This document shows, piece after piece, positions 24,745 to 33,620 of a stretch of 60,425 nt of DNA (the first letter of the stretch is position 1; each line of letters begins with the position of its first letter). Origin of the DNA: Clostridium vincentii (GTDB lineage Bacteria; Bacillota; Clostridia; Clostridiales; Clostridiaceae). The position numbers were made by a program, and so were the translations under genes. The notes beneath the pieces are model-generated. The model did not search any database. It saw only the letters and a program-made list of their open reading frames with translations, and was not told the origin of the DNA. The DNA lies in the NCBI RefSeq assembly GCF_002995745.1, contig NZ_PVXQ01000022.1, forward strand, positions 1-60,425, given 5' to 3'.

Positions 24745-25401
24745 TTATACAGCTCCAGCTTCTTCATTAGAAGCTGATTCTTCTTTTGTTACCTTTTCCA
24801 TTTTTGATACAGAAACTTCATAGGCAATCTTTTTAATCACTTCAGTTTCAGATATCTTCTTTTGATATTCTCTACTTTGTAATCTTCCCCATACCTTTAT
24901 ATTATCTCCAACACTTAAAGTTTGGCAAAATCTTGAGTTTCTTCCCCATGCTATAGTTGGTATATAATCAGATTTATTATATGCCCTATTAACTGCTAGT
25001 AATACATCTGCAATCTCTCGTCCAAAGGGAGTTGTCCTATATACAGGCTCTTTACATATAAATCCATCTAAATAAATCTCATTAGGATTTTTACTTCTCT
25101 CAATACAAGGTTCTATATTTCTAGCAAACACAGTAAGTATCAATTTATTTGAACCATCCATAAATTTATTATATGATCTTAATTGACCTTCTACTATAAT
25201 TTCCTTACCTATTGCTAAATCAAGTTCGTTTAACAGTCTTTCTGAAACGGTAATATTTAAATAATCTACTGAATCGCTTAATCTCATAGCCTCTATGTTA
25301 AAGCTATAAAAACCCTCCCCATACATTTCATGACTAAACTCAAGTTCTGATGCTACTTTCCCCTCAAGGTATATTTTGTTATTTACCATTAAATTATCCA
25401 T
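24745..25401 (-). CDS. Single-stranded DNA-binding protein with two tandem OB folds
   Basis: 218 residues. Two SSB/PriB-like OB folds follow one another: about 5-95 (NKIYLEGKVASELEFSHE, ending LTVFARNI) and about 105-200 (NEIYLDGFICKEPVYRT, IPTIAWGRNSRFCQTLSVGDNIKVWGRLQSREY). The C-terminus is short and Glu-rich but lacks the DDDIPF-type tip of the housekeeping SSB. It is therefore probably an accessory SSB of the type found in clostridia, rather than the replicative one encoded next to rpsF/rpsR. It is monocistronic, and the start follows an AAAGGGG-like site. Confidence 0.78.
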   Translation of the reverse strand: MDNLMVNNKIYLEGKVASELEFSHEMYGEGFYSFNIEAMRLSDSVDYLNITVSERLLNELDLAIGKEIIVEGQLRSYNKFMDGSNKLILTVFARNIEPCIERSKNPNEIYLDGFICKEPVYRTTPFGREIADVLLAVNRAYNKSDYIPTIAWGRNSRFCQTLSVGDNIKVWGRLQSREYQKKISETEVIKKIAYEVSVSKMEKVTKEESASNEEAGAV

Positions 25402-25512
25402 TTGTAACCCCTTTCTCCCTTAGTGCTAACTTATTCTAAAATAAAGAATACCCCACAAGTATATACTTCCATTATAATACATAAAATCATTACTTTTCAA
25501 TATAAATTAGAA

Positions 25513-26271
25513 TTATTTTCTAAATTGAATACCATTTTTATCAATATAAGCGTTTTCACTATATATTAACTCACCAACCGGCATAAATTTATATCCTTCA
25601 CCACTAAACTCCTTTAATAGTTTTTCTAAATTACTAGGAGTGTATTTAGCATTATTATGAAACAATACTATAGATCCTGGCTTAATTTTCTTTTTTACTC
25701 TACTATACTCTACCTCTTCACCTTGTTCTTTCCAATCAACAGAATCTACGTCCCATTGTATCGGAATGTACCCAGCCTCCTCTACTATCTTGCAAGATAG
25801 ATCATTGTAATCTCCACTAGGAAACCTAAAAAGCTTTGGTTTTTTACCTATGGTTTTTTCAATTATTTCATCGGTTTTCTTAAGTTCTTCCATTATTTTA
25901 CCTTCCCCTATCTTAGTAAAGCTAGGATGCATATAGCTATGGTTCCCTATCTCATGCCCCCTCTCATCAATCAACTTTAGCTTATTTAAGTTTTCATCAC
26001 TGTAGTTAACCCAACCGCCCATTATGAAAAATGTGGCTTTTACATTATATTTATCTAAGGTATCTAATATGCTATTAATGTAATCTATTTGAGCCCAATT
26101 TATATCAAATGTTAATGAGATTGCCTTGTCTTCTCTATCAACTTTAAATATAGGAAGCTCATAAGTTTCATTGCTGGCCTGAATATTGTCCTCCTTAAGT
26201 AAATAAGAACCTCCTATTAAACTAAATATTAATATTATTGTAAAAACTGCTCTAAATCGTCTCCATCTCAC
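25513..26271 (-). CDS. Membrane-anchored polysaccharide deacetylase, PdaB-like
   Basis: 252 residues. An N-terminal membrane anchor (residues 7-25) is followed by a NodB-type carbohydrate esterase 4 domain. The first motif reads TFDINW instead of TFDDG, keeping the catalytic Asp but losing the metal-binding second Asp, as in PdaB relatives. The HxxxH metal motif is HSYMH, and the RFPSG and late WDVDSVDW and LFHNN motifs are present. PdaB-like proteins act in spore cortex or coat formation, which fits the organism, but the match is by pattern and length only. Confidence 0.8.
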   Translation of the reverse strand: MRWRRFRAVFTIILIFSLIGGSYLLKEDNIQASNETYELPIFKVDREDKAISLTFDINWAQIDYINSILDTLDKYNVKATFFIMGGWVNYSDENLNKLKLIDERGHEIGNHSYMHPSFTKIGEGKIMEELKKTDEIIEKTIGKKPKLFRFPSGDYNDLSCKIVEEAGYIPIQWDVDSVDWKEQGEEVEYSRVKKKIKPGSIVLFHNNAKYTPSNLEKLLKEFSGEGYKFMPVGELIYSENAYIDKNGIQFRK

Positions 26272-26372
26272 ATTGTAAAACTCCTAGCATTTCTATCTTT
26301 AAATTTATATTCACGCACCTGATTTTTATGATATAATGAACACATATACTTTCATAAAAATGGAGGTTTCTT

Positions 26373-26918
26373 ATGTTTGAAAACACAACAGAATTAGCTG
26401 AGAACAAGCTTTTACTTTTATATGTTTTAGAGGTTTTAAATAGACCAATTTCAAATACTCAATTAACTGAACTGGTTTTAGAAAATAACTTAATTAATTA
26501 TTTTACTCTTCAGCAATACGTTAGTGAACTTGATTCATCTCAGTTTATATCCTATAAGGATATTAATGAAAAAAAGCTTTTAGCTATAACAAAAAAAGGA
26601 GAAAATGTACTCTCCTTCTTTAAGGACAGAATTTCTCCTTCTAAGATAACTATTGTTAATAATTATCTTAACGATAAACTTGATTTAATAAAAAAAGAAT
26701 TAACTGTTCAAAGTGATTACACTTTAGAAAAAAACGATAGTTTCTTAGTTGATCTTAAGGCTCTTGAGGATAATTCGACTCTTATGGAATTAAAAATTTC
26801 AGTGCCTACAAAAAAGCAGGCTATCACACTTTGCTCAAAGTGGCAAAACAATCCTTCTGATATATATACTAATATTATTAATTTACTATTTTCTAAGGAT
26901 GGTCAACAAGAACCATAG
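26373..26918 (+). CDS. DUF4364 family protein
   Basis: 181 residues starting MFENTTELAENKLLLLYVLE, the characteristic opening of the DUF4364 family of clostridia. The first half looks like a winged helix (NTQLTELVLENNLINYFTLQQYVSELD), suggesting DNA binding. The second half is a beta-rich sensory or dimerization domain. The role is not established. The last 26 bases overlap the end of the convergent YVTN gene. Confidence 0.8.
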   Translation: MFENTTELAENKLLLLYVLEVLNRPISNTQLTELVLENNLINYFTLQQYVSELDSSQFISYKDINEKKLLAITKKGENVLSFFKDRISPSKITIVNNYLNDKLDLIKKELTVQSDYTLEKNDSFLVDLKALEDNSTLMELKISVPTKKQAITLCSKWQNNPSDIYTNIINLLFSKDGQQEP

Positions 26919-27780
26919 CATTAGGCTCCTTGCCTACTGTTATGGTTTTTATTATTCTCTCTTTTAGATTGATTTTACTTATTGTACCCTCCATATAATT
27001 ACCTATAAATATATCATCCTGATATTTTATTACTCCTCTAGGCATTCCACCTACAAATATTTTTCTAATTTCCCTGCCCTTTTGAACATCAACTATACTT
27101 AACGACCCCTCATTAAAATTTGTAACATAGAGTTTTCCATTCTCTTCCCACAAATCAATTGGAGCCTCTCCTACCTTTATCTTTCTAATAATTTTATTGT
27201 TATCTGTAGAAATAATATCAATGTATCCATCTATATCACCTCCCAGATAACTTTCACAAAGGTATAATATTTTCTTATCCTTAGATAGCAAGATTTTTGT
27301 TGGACATTCTAATGATGTTATAGTGTCTATTACCTTATTGTTAACGCAATCAATTATAGATACTGAATTACCATCCATATTGCTAACATAAGCTATAGAT
27401 TTATCTTGGTCAATATCAATACTATGAGGATATTCTCCTAAGGAAACTTCAAATATCATTTTTTCAGTACTCATATCTATTATGCTTAAAGAATTAGATT
27501 CTCCGCAAACGACGTAAAGGCTATCCTTATATCCTTTAACATCATTAGGATGCGCACCTACATAAATATTTTTGACTTCCCTATTATCCAGCAAATTAAC
27601 TATAGATATGCTGTTACTATAATTATTTGCAGTAATGATATTACCCCTATAATAATCAACACCATGAGGCCCAACTCTTCCTTCTCCTGAATCCAAGGGG
27701 ATATTTTTTACTGAGTAATCATTTAAGCTTACCTTGCTTAAGCTATCTGCAGCTGTATTACAAATTATAATAGATTTCAC
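26893..27780 (-). CDS. YVTN-type beta-propeller protein
   Basis: 295 residues made of about seven repeats of the YVTN/YncE type, each with a segment like VSIIDxxxNKVIDTI and a glycine turn. There is no signal peptide, so the protein appears cytoplasmic, which is unusual for such propellers. Members have been linked to adhesion or surface layers elsewhere, but nothing here supports a specific function. Its 3' end overlaps that of the DUF4364 gene on the other strand. Confidence 0.75.
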   Translation of the reverse strand: MKSIIICNTAADSLSKVSLNDYSVKNIPLDSGEGRVGPHGVDYYRGNIITANNYSNSISIVNLLDNREVKNIYVGAHPNDVKGYKDSLYVVCGESNSLSIIDMSTEKMIFEVSLGEYPHSIDIDQDKSIAYVSNMDGNSVSIIDCVNNKVIDTITSLECPTKILLSKDKKILYLCESYLGGDIDGYIDIISTDNNKIIRKIKVGEAPIDLWEENGKLYVTNFNEGSLSIVDVQKGREIRKIFVGGMPRGVIKYQDDIFIGNYMEGTISKINLKERIIKTITVGKEPNAMVLVDHP

Positions 27781-27930
27781 CTTTTGACCCCCTTTAGGAA
27801 ACCTTTTTCACTTACAATATATGTGCTCACAGAGTTGATGGGACAACTTTCCTCATAATCTTTTACTTTATTTATTCTGGGCATCAATATATACTTATAT
27901 AATACAATAAACACTAGGAGGAATAACATT

Positions 27931-28179
27931 ATGTATACTTACAAAACAAAAGGGACATGCTCTACACAAATTGATTTTAATATTGAGAACGGTGTAATAA
28001 AGGAAGTTAAATTTACTAGAGGTTGCAACGGAAGCTTAAGTGCACTTGCTTCACTCGTTAAAGATATGAAGGTTGAGGATGCCATTTTAAAGCTTGAAGG
28101 AATTGATTGTAACGGTCGTGGAACTTCTTGTCCTGATCAATTTGCAGAGGCCTTAAAGGAATGGAAAGCTATCAATTAA
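27931..28179 (+). CDS. TSCPD domain protein
   Basis: 82 residues that form a complete TSCPD domain (TIGR03905 type). The core TSCPDQFAEAL closes the protein, and a GCNGSLSAL segment precedes it. Cysteines are at positions 9, 32, 59 and 66. The domain also occurs at the end of ribonucleotide reductases, where it binds metal or contacts nucleic acid. The free-standing form has no known function. It has a GGAGGA ribosome site and is a single gene. Confidence 0.85.
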   Translation: MYTYKTKGTCSTQIDFNIENGVIKEVKFTRGCNGSLSALASLVKDMKVEDAILKLEGIDCNGRGTSCPDQFAEALKEWKAIN

Positions 28180-28240
28180 TTGAAAATAGCCCTTTCAAGT
28201 CATATTCAAATTATTTTGACATGCATATTCTAAAAAATAA

Positions 28241-28281
28241 AATCAGCAAGTAAGATTTCTCTTGCTTACTGATTTATATTT
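28241..28281. terminator. Bidirectional terminator
   Basis: The stem AATCAGCAAGTAAG with CTTGCTTACTGATT (two G-U pairs) has U-rich tails on both strands. It lies between the convergent TSCPD and hydrolase genes. Confidence 0.75.
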
Positions 28282-28340
28282 TTTCCGAAAATTAATTTTT
28301 CTATTGTTCCTACTTAAACCTTTGATGTGCATATTTCTAT

Positions 28341-29144
28341 CTATTCATAACACTCTGGAGCATGTTTTATTGTTTTAAAGAAAGGCATATCATGTGCAAA
28401 CATAACTTTAGCATTATATTTCTTTTCAAGCTTTCTTACCTTTTCAATAGAGTTAAAGTAAGCTAAATTATCATACATAAGTCCTGAAGCCTTTGCGGGA
28501 GGTCCGTAATTTTCTGATGAATATATACAATCTTGTGGGAATATTAATGTACCATCCTTCTCTAGATGAAGAACCAAACCTAGTATTCCAGGCGTATGTC
28601 CTGGTAATGTTATGACGTCTATTCCTTTAGCAAATTCAAAGTCTTCTTCTACTAAATGATATTGTTTTACTGGCACTTCTAAATCTGCCTTAATATAAGC
28701 TCCATGTTTATTAGGATCAGTACTTGAATGTATTAAAGTAAGTCCATATTCAAAATCCTTTTTGTGTACATAAATATCAGCATGTTTGAATAAGTCTAAA
28801 TTTCCAGCATGATCTAAATGCATATGAGAAAGAATAACTGTTTTAATCTCTTCGGGTTTAGTATTACACAGTTCTAATTGTTTTTCTAAGCTTTGAAAAT
28901 CTTCTTTATAAAAAGGAAAAACATTGCATAGCCCCTCTGGCCAATATCCTTCCATAGCTTTTGGATTACTTCCTAAATCATACAAAATCTTTCCATCTGG
29001 ATGATCAATTAAAACCGCCATCACCGGAATTTTAATCCATTGATTTCTTACACTAGGCTCATTTTTTATGCCTGCTTTAGACATTGCTACCATAGAATTT
29101 TTGTCACACTCTAACCAACCAGTATCTAATACATAAACTTTCAT
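28341..29144 (-). CDS. MBL-fold hydrolase, AHL-lactonase-like
   Basis: 267 residues of the metallo-beta-lactamase fold with a complete dinuclear metal site: SHMHLDHAG, a later LPGHTPG histidine, a QDCIYS aspartate and a final histidine in FAHDMPF. The arrangement and length are those of the N-acyl homoserine lactonase (AiiA) group, which also includes hydrolases of unrelated esters and lactones. Clostridia do not make acyl homoserine lactones, so the real substrate is unknown. It lies 3 bases after folC and is probably co-transcribed with it. Confidence 0.82.
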   Translation of the reverse strand: MKVYVLDTGWLECDKNSMVAMSKAGIKNEPSVRNQWIKIPVMAVLIDHPDGKILYDLGSNPKAMEGYWPEGLCNVFPFYKEDFQSLEKQLELCNTKPEEIKTVILSHMHLDHAGNLDLFKHADIYVHKKDFEYGLTLIHSSTDPNKHGAYIKADLEVPVKQYHLVEEDFEFAKGIDVITLPGHTPGILGLVLHLEKDGTLIFPQDCIYSSENYGPPAKASGLMYDNLAYFNSIEKVRKLEKKYNAKVMFAHDMPFFKTIKHAPECYE

Positions 29145-29147
29145 AAT

Positions 29148-30470
29148 TTATTTCTCTCCTATACTTTCATTTAATTTATTTCTAATTTTCTTTCGCATGT
29201 CTCCAATCATGTATAAGGAGCCACTAATAAGTATAATATCATCTCTATCTGCTTCGACTAAAGCCATTTCTAATGCCCTTTCATAGCTTTCCTCTGCTAT
29301 ACAATTAGTATTGTATAGCATAACCTCTTTCTTTAAATCCTCAGCCAGCTCCGCTCTATCACTTAGTGGTGTAAGAGCTATTACTTTTTTAGCAAGAGGT
29401 GTTATCTCACAGACCATTTCATGAACCTGCTTATCTGCAAGTATGCCTAATAATAAATACATATTATTATATTTGAAATATTTTTTAACATTTTGCGCTA
29501 AAGCTTTTATTCCCTGAATATTATGAGCTCCATCTATTACAACTAAAGGGTCTCGCATCATAACCTCAAGACGTCCAATCCATTTAACACTAGCTATTGA
29601 TTCTTTTACTTTTTCTTCATTAAATTCTAGATTTTCTTTTTTACATATAACTTCATAAGTCCTAAGTGCCAGTAAAAGATTTGTTATCTGATGTTCTCCT
29701 AAAAGCGGAAGATTTATTTGTAAAATCTCACCTTTTAAGTCAACCTCTACTACCTGATAGATCTTTTCTTCATTTACCATTCTTACAAATCTACCATCTT
29801 CTTTATTTATCATATAAATCTTTGAATTCATCGTTAATGCCTTTTTCTTAATTACCTGAAGAACATTTTTTTCTTGAGGATATACTAAAACAGGTACGCC
29901 CTCTTTAATTATCCCTGCCTTTTCATAAGCTATCTCCTCTAAAGTATTTCCCAGGATATTTATGTGATCATAACTAATTGAGGCAATTACACTAACTATT
30001 GGGGTTATAATATTAGTTGAATCTAATCTTCCACCAAGACCTACTTCAATTACTCCATAATCTATTTTTTCTTCATAAAAATATAGAAACATTAAGCAGG
30101 TTATAATCTCAAATTCTGTAGGATGGTTTAAATTTTCTAAAACTACCATATCTACTGCTTCTTTCACCTTATCTATTAATTGTCCTAATCTTCTTTTTGG
30201 TATATTCTGTCCATTTATTTGAATTCTCTCTTCAAATTCTTCTAAATAGGGTGAGGTGTACATCCCCACTTTGAATCCTTTGCCCCTTAGAAGAGCTGTT
30301 ACCATTGCAGTTGTAGATCCCTTCCCGTTTGTACCTGCGATATGTATAAGCTTTAGTTTATCCTGTGGGTTGCCAAGTATCTCAAGTAATCTATAGGTTC
30401 TCTCTAATCCATAATTCGATCCAAAATTTCCAATCTGTTGTATGTATTCCATAGCTTCTTTATAATTCAT
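29148..30470 (-). CDS. folC: Folylpolyglutamate synthase / dihydrofolate synthase
   Basis: 440 residues of the Mur-ligase-like fold. The ATP-binding loop is GTNGKGS (46-52), and the family signature ending GLGGRLDSTNI and the VIDGAHN segment are present. It adds glutamates to folates, retaining them in the cytoplasm. It leads a two-gene unit with the MBL hydrolase. A 15-base perfect hairpin terminator belonging to the upstream lipoprotein gene separates the two transcripts. Confidence 0.93.
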   Translation of the reverse strand: MNYKEAMEYIQQIGNFGSNYGLERTYRLLEILGNPQDKLKLIHIAGTNGKGSTTAMVTALLRGKGFKVGMYTSPYLEEFEERIQINGQNIPKRRLGQLIDKVKEAVDMVVLENLNHPTEFEIITCLMFLYFYEEKIDYGVIEVGLGGRLDSTNIITPIVSVIASISYDHINILGNTLEEIAYEKAGIIKEGVPVLVYPQEKNVLQVIKKKALTMNSKIYMINKEDGRFVRMVNEEKIYQVVEVDLKGEILQINLPLLGEHQITNLLLALRTYEVICKKENLEFNEEKVKESIASVKWIGRLEVMMRDPLVVIDGAHNIQGIKALAQNVKKYFKYNNMYLLLGILADKQVHEMVCEITPLAKKVIALTPLSDRAELAEDLKKEVMLYNTNCIAEESYERALEMALVEADRDDIILISGSLYMIGDMRKKIRNKLNESIGEK

Positions 30471-30536
30471 TATTTATCATCCTTTGTATACAATTTAATA
30501 TCTTAATTATAGAATAAATCTATCAAAAGGTACAGT

Positions 30537-30572
30537 AAATAAGCATAGGCTAAAAACAGCCTATGCTTATTT
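30537..30572 (-). terminator. Terminator of the frameshifted lipoprotein gene
   Basis: A perfect 15-base stem (AAATAAGCATAGGCT with AGCCTATGCTTATTT) lies directly behind the stop codon. Confidence 0.85.
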
Positions 30573-30574
30573 AC

Positions 30575-31259
30575 TTAATTTTTATATGTTAAGATATAGG
30601 TTAATCTATTCTCAACTGCCCCATCTTTTTGATTGGAAAAGCTAAGTGCCTCATTAAAAGAATTTACTTCTTCACTTCCACGTGATTTTATTTCTCCAGG
30701 TTGAACTGTTAATATATGCTCTTGAATACTTGTTTCCAGGGAGGTAACATCGTAATCTTTTCCATGAACAACTTGTAAAATTTCCTTGAACATTTTAAAA
30801 TTATCTAATTTAAATTCTTGTTTAGGTGGATAGGTAATGATTATAATAACAGAATAAAGCAGCTTATCATCAACATCACTTGTAGTTGCTTTATAACTTA
30901 TTTTATATTTATTATTTCCTCCATCTTTAGGTTTGAAATCCTGAAGCGTTCCCACTACATTACCCTTTTCACCCGTTAGTAATCCATTTTCATCTTTATA
31001 AAAAAAACACTTGTGCCCCTTCAGTATCAGTAAGCCCAATAACTGTTTCGACTCCATAGTTTTCAACTATGTTTTTTATATCCGTTGCTTGCTTATTTCC
31101 AAGTGCATTAAAATTTTTTTCGTTCATCTTTATTGTTTCTAGCTTGTATTCTCCGCTACTAATCTCCTCTTCTTGAGATATTCCTAAACTTTCACATCCC
31201 ATTACACCAAAAGATAAAGTTAATAATGTTATTATAATAATTACATTTTTCAAACTCAT
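30575..31259 (-). pseudogene. Lipoprotein of unknown function, interrupted by a frameshift in a run of eight A/T
   Basis: Two overlapping frames join to a coherent protein of about 227 residues. The first frame (31259 to 30996) starts behind AAAGGAG, has a lipoprotein signal ending GVMGC, and runs into FFL-stop. The second frame continues YKDENGLLTGEKG and reaches 30575. The junction is an eight-base homopolymer (31000-31007, T on the coding strand). Seven T would read VFFYKDENG without interruption. Causes could be a real mutation, a read error or slippage during transcription. The family is not recognised. Confidence 0.75.
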
Positions 31260-31436
31260 AATATACTCCTTTATACTTAATACCCTACTTCATATAGTAC
31301 CATCACCATATGCTCCTGAGGCTCTTGAAGAAAAACTATCCCTCTCACCAGTTGTTAGTTCATTTATTTAATTATTATTCTACTGTTATCTAATAGTTCT
31401 ATATTTTACCATTTTATTCGTATTTATACAACAAAA

Positions 31437-31473
31437 AATTTCCAATTCATACATAAAATATGAATTGGAAATT
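31437..31473 (-). terminator. Terminator of natAB
   Basis: A 15-base stem (AATTTCCAATTCATA with TATGAATTGGAAATT) is followed on the minus strand by six U. The 175 bases between it and the lipoprotein start show no gene. Confidence 0.85.
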
Positions 31474-31488
31474 CAAAATTTATTTATA

Positions 31489-32688
31489 TCAGCTTCTAAA
31501 TACAACTTCTTCTCTAGAAAACATATATTTTACAGCAATCACAACAACTACTACATATACTATATGCCACCCTAGAACTATTCCTATATGGCTCACATTA
31601 TATATTCCTAGTAAACACTCCTTCATAACAACAACTGCATTAACTAAAGGCACATTATAAAATATAGGACTAATACTTTTTATATCCATAAACATTGGAA
31701 TAAACACTAAAATCGTCATTGGCATCATAGATCCTGCAAGATAAGTGTTTGCTTCCTTAACCGATCTTGCGTATATACTTATTCCTATTTGCATGGTACA
31801 TATTGCAATAATTATAAATAATGAAATTACTATTATTAAAGCTATTGCTTTTGCGTTTATATCTAAATCTGTGTTGTTCCCTGATACAGTAGATATATAT
31901 CCTTTAAACGAAACAAATAAGGAAATCATACTTGCAATCAATGCAAATGTAGCTATTATTGATATGCTAACTATCTTTCCCCAGAGCAAGGAATTTCTAC
32001 TTCCAGAGGTAGATAGTAAAGGTTCAAAGGTTCCTCTTTCCTTTTCTCCAGCCCCTAAATCGGCAGCTAGTGCCACTGTTGGAGTAAGTAATAATATAAT
32101 AATCATAGCAGGCAGCATTCCCATCACTGTTGATGCTATTGGATTCATTTCACCATCTTCGCTTACCCCGGATTTCTGTTCTATACTAAATGGAATAAGA
32201 ATGCTTGAATCCACATTAATTTCAGTTAATCTGTCCTCTACTATTTGTTTACTGTAAGTTTCAAAAATCGAACTGACCATTCCAGCTGATATTGTAGATT
32301 TGTTTGACTGATCATCTATTAGCAATTCTATATTGCTCATCTTTTTCTCTTCTATAGAACTATCAATATTTTCAGGCAATTTAAGAATTAACTGAATATC
32401 CCCATCCTTAAGAGATTCTGTTGGATTTTCTATATTGTCTTCAATCACTATATTTTCTTGAGTCTTTAATAAAGAGACTAAACTTGAGTTTTTATCTCCT
32501 TCAACTACCATTCTTATCTCTTTTTTAGCATCATTTGTACTACTTTCAATGGTCATTCCCATAACCTTAAACATTACTGGATAGATAAGTATTGGCAATA
32601 AAACCGTAAAGGCCATTGTCTTTCTATCTCTTAACATATCCATTAATTCTTTTTTTAGGACAGTTATAAAATTATTAATTGAATTCAC
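31489..32688 (-). CDS. natB: ABC-2 type permease, NatB-like
   Basis: 399 residues. One N-terminal membrane helix (about 25-45) is followed by a large extracytoplasmic domain (45-180) and five to six helices (about 180-395), with the LGAGEKERGTFEPLLSTSG motif characteristic of NatB and related ABC-2 permeases after the second helix. NatAB extrudes sodium in Bacillus; for this homolog the substrate is inferred. Its start overlaps the ATPase gene by 14 bases. Confidence 0.82.
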   Translation of the reverse strand: MNSINNFITVLKKELMDMLRDRKTMAFTVLLPILIYPVMFKVMGMTIESSTNDAKKEIRMVVEGDKNSSLVSLLKTQENIVIEDNIENPTESLKDGDIQLILKLPENIDSSIEEKKMSNIELLIDDQSNKSTISAGMVSSIFETYSKQIVEDRLTEINVDSSILIPFSIEQKSGVSEDGEMNPIASTVMGMLPAMIIILLLTPTVALAADLGAGEKERGTFEPLLSTSGSRNSLLWGKIVSISIIATFALIASMISLFVSFKGYISTVSGNNTDLDINAKAIALIIVISLFIIIAICTMQIGISIYARSVKEANTYLAGSMMPMTILVFIPMFMDIKSISPIFYNVPLVNAVVVMKECLLGIYNVSHIGIVLGWHIVYVVVVVIAVKYMFSREEVVFRS

Positions 32689-33403
32689 CTCCGATTAAAG
32701 AAACAAAAACATCTTCAAGGTCTTCATTCTTATATTTTTCTTTAAGCTCTCGAACTGTTGCATTTTCTATAAGTTTTCCTTTATGAATTATAATAACTCT
32801 ATCACATAGCTTTTCAACTTCTACCATTGAATGACTTGAAAATAATATAGTCTTATTTTCACTCTGGCATTTTTTTATAAAATGATGAACTATTCTTGTA
32901 GCGCTAACATCAAGGCCTGTACAAGGTTCATCCAATAACATAACAGAAGGATTTTGCACAATTGAGCGAGCAATTGAAACCTTTTGCTTCATTCCTCTTG
33001 AAAATTTCCCCACTCTTTTATTTATATATGCTATCATTCCAAATTCACTAGCTAACTCATCAATTCTTCTGTTAGCTTCATCATCATTCATCCCAAATAA
33101 ATTTGCGAAATATCTTATATTTTCTCTACCAGTTAACCTATCATAAAGGCCTACTTCTCCACCAAATAGTATTCCTATTTGTGATCTTACCTTATCAGGT
33201 TCATCTGTAGCATCAAATTCATTTACCTTTATTTCTCCAGAAGATACCTTAAGCATAGTAGAAATCATTCTTAAAGTAGTTGTTTTCCCAGCACCATTTT
33301 CACCAAGTAATCCAACAATTTCCCCTTCTTTAACCTGAAAGGATAAATCTCCTACTACCGTGACATTTTTAAACTTTTTAGTTAGATTTCTTATTTCTAA
33401 CAT
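32675..33403 (-). CDS. natA: ABC transporter ATPase, NatA-like
   Basis: 242 residues with Walker A GENGAGKTT, signature FSRGMKQK, Walker B VMLLDEPCTGLD and H-loop FSSHSM. The DEPCTGLD wording and the pairing with a NatB-like permease support the NatA group. It is first of the two-gene operon. Confidence 0.85.
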   Translation of the reverse strand: MLEIRNLTKKFKNVTVVGDLSFQVKEGEIVGLLGENGAGKTTTLRMISTMLKVSSGEIKVNEFDATDEPDKVRSQIGILFGGEVGLYDRLTGRENIRYFANLFGMNDDEANRRIDELASEFGMIAYINKRVGKFSRGMKQKVSIARSIVQNPSVMLLDEPCTGLDVSATRIVHHFIKKCQSENKTILFSSHSMVEVEKLCDRVIIIHKGKLIENATVRELKEKYKNEDLEDVFVSLIGGEFN

Positions 33404-33560
33404 CTAATCACCCCTCTATTTATATTTATATTATTATCCCTATCATAGAGTATATTACTCTATAACACACTGATATTAATGGTAACTATATATTATTATG
33501 GTAATTGTAAGATTTATATATTAATTTATTTTATTGTCATTTTTAAATATTTTGTAAAAA

Positions 33561-33609
33561 TTAAGGCTATCTTAAAAATAGAAATCTCTTTCTATTTTAA
33601 GATAGCCTA
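33561..33609 (-). terminator. Terminator of valS
   Basis: A long stem (33565-33582 with 33589-33607, one extra A) is followed on the minus strand by a U-rich tail. Confidence 0.82.
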
Positions 33610-33620
33610 ATTACATAATA

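Noticed and set aside
31489..32257. Long plus-strand frames inside natB and similar antisense frames in valS, the activase gene and others
   Set aside because: They lie fully within well-supported genes, lack ribosome sites and show no coherent protein features.
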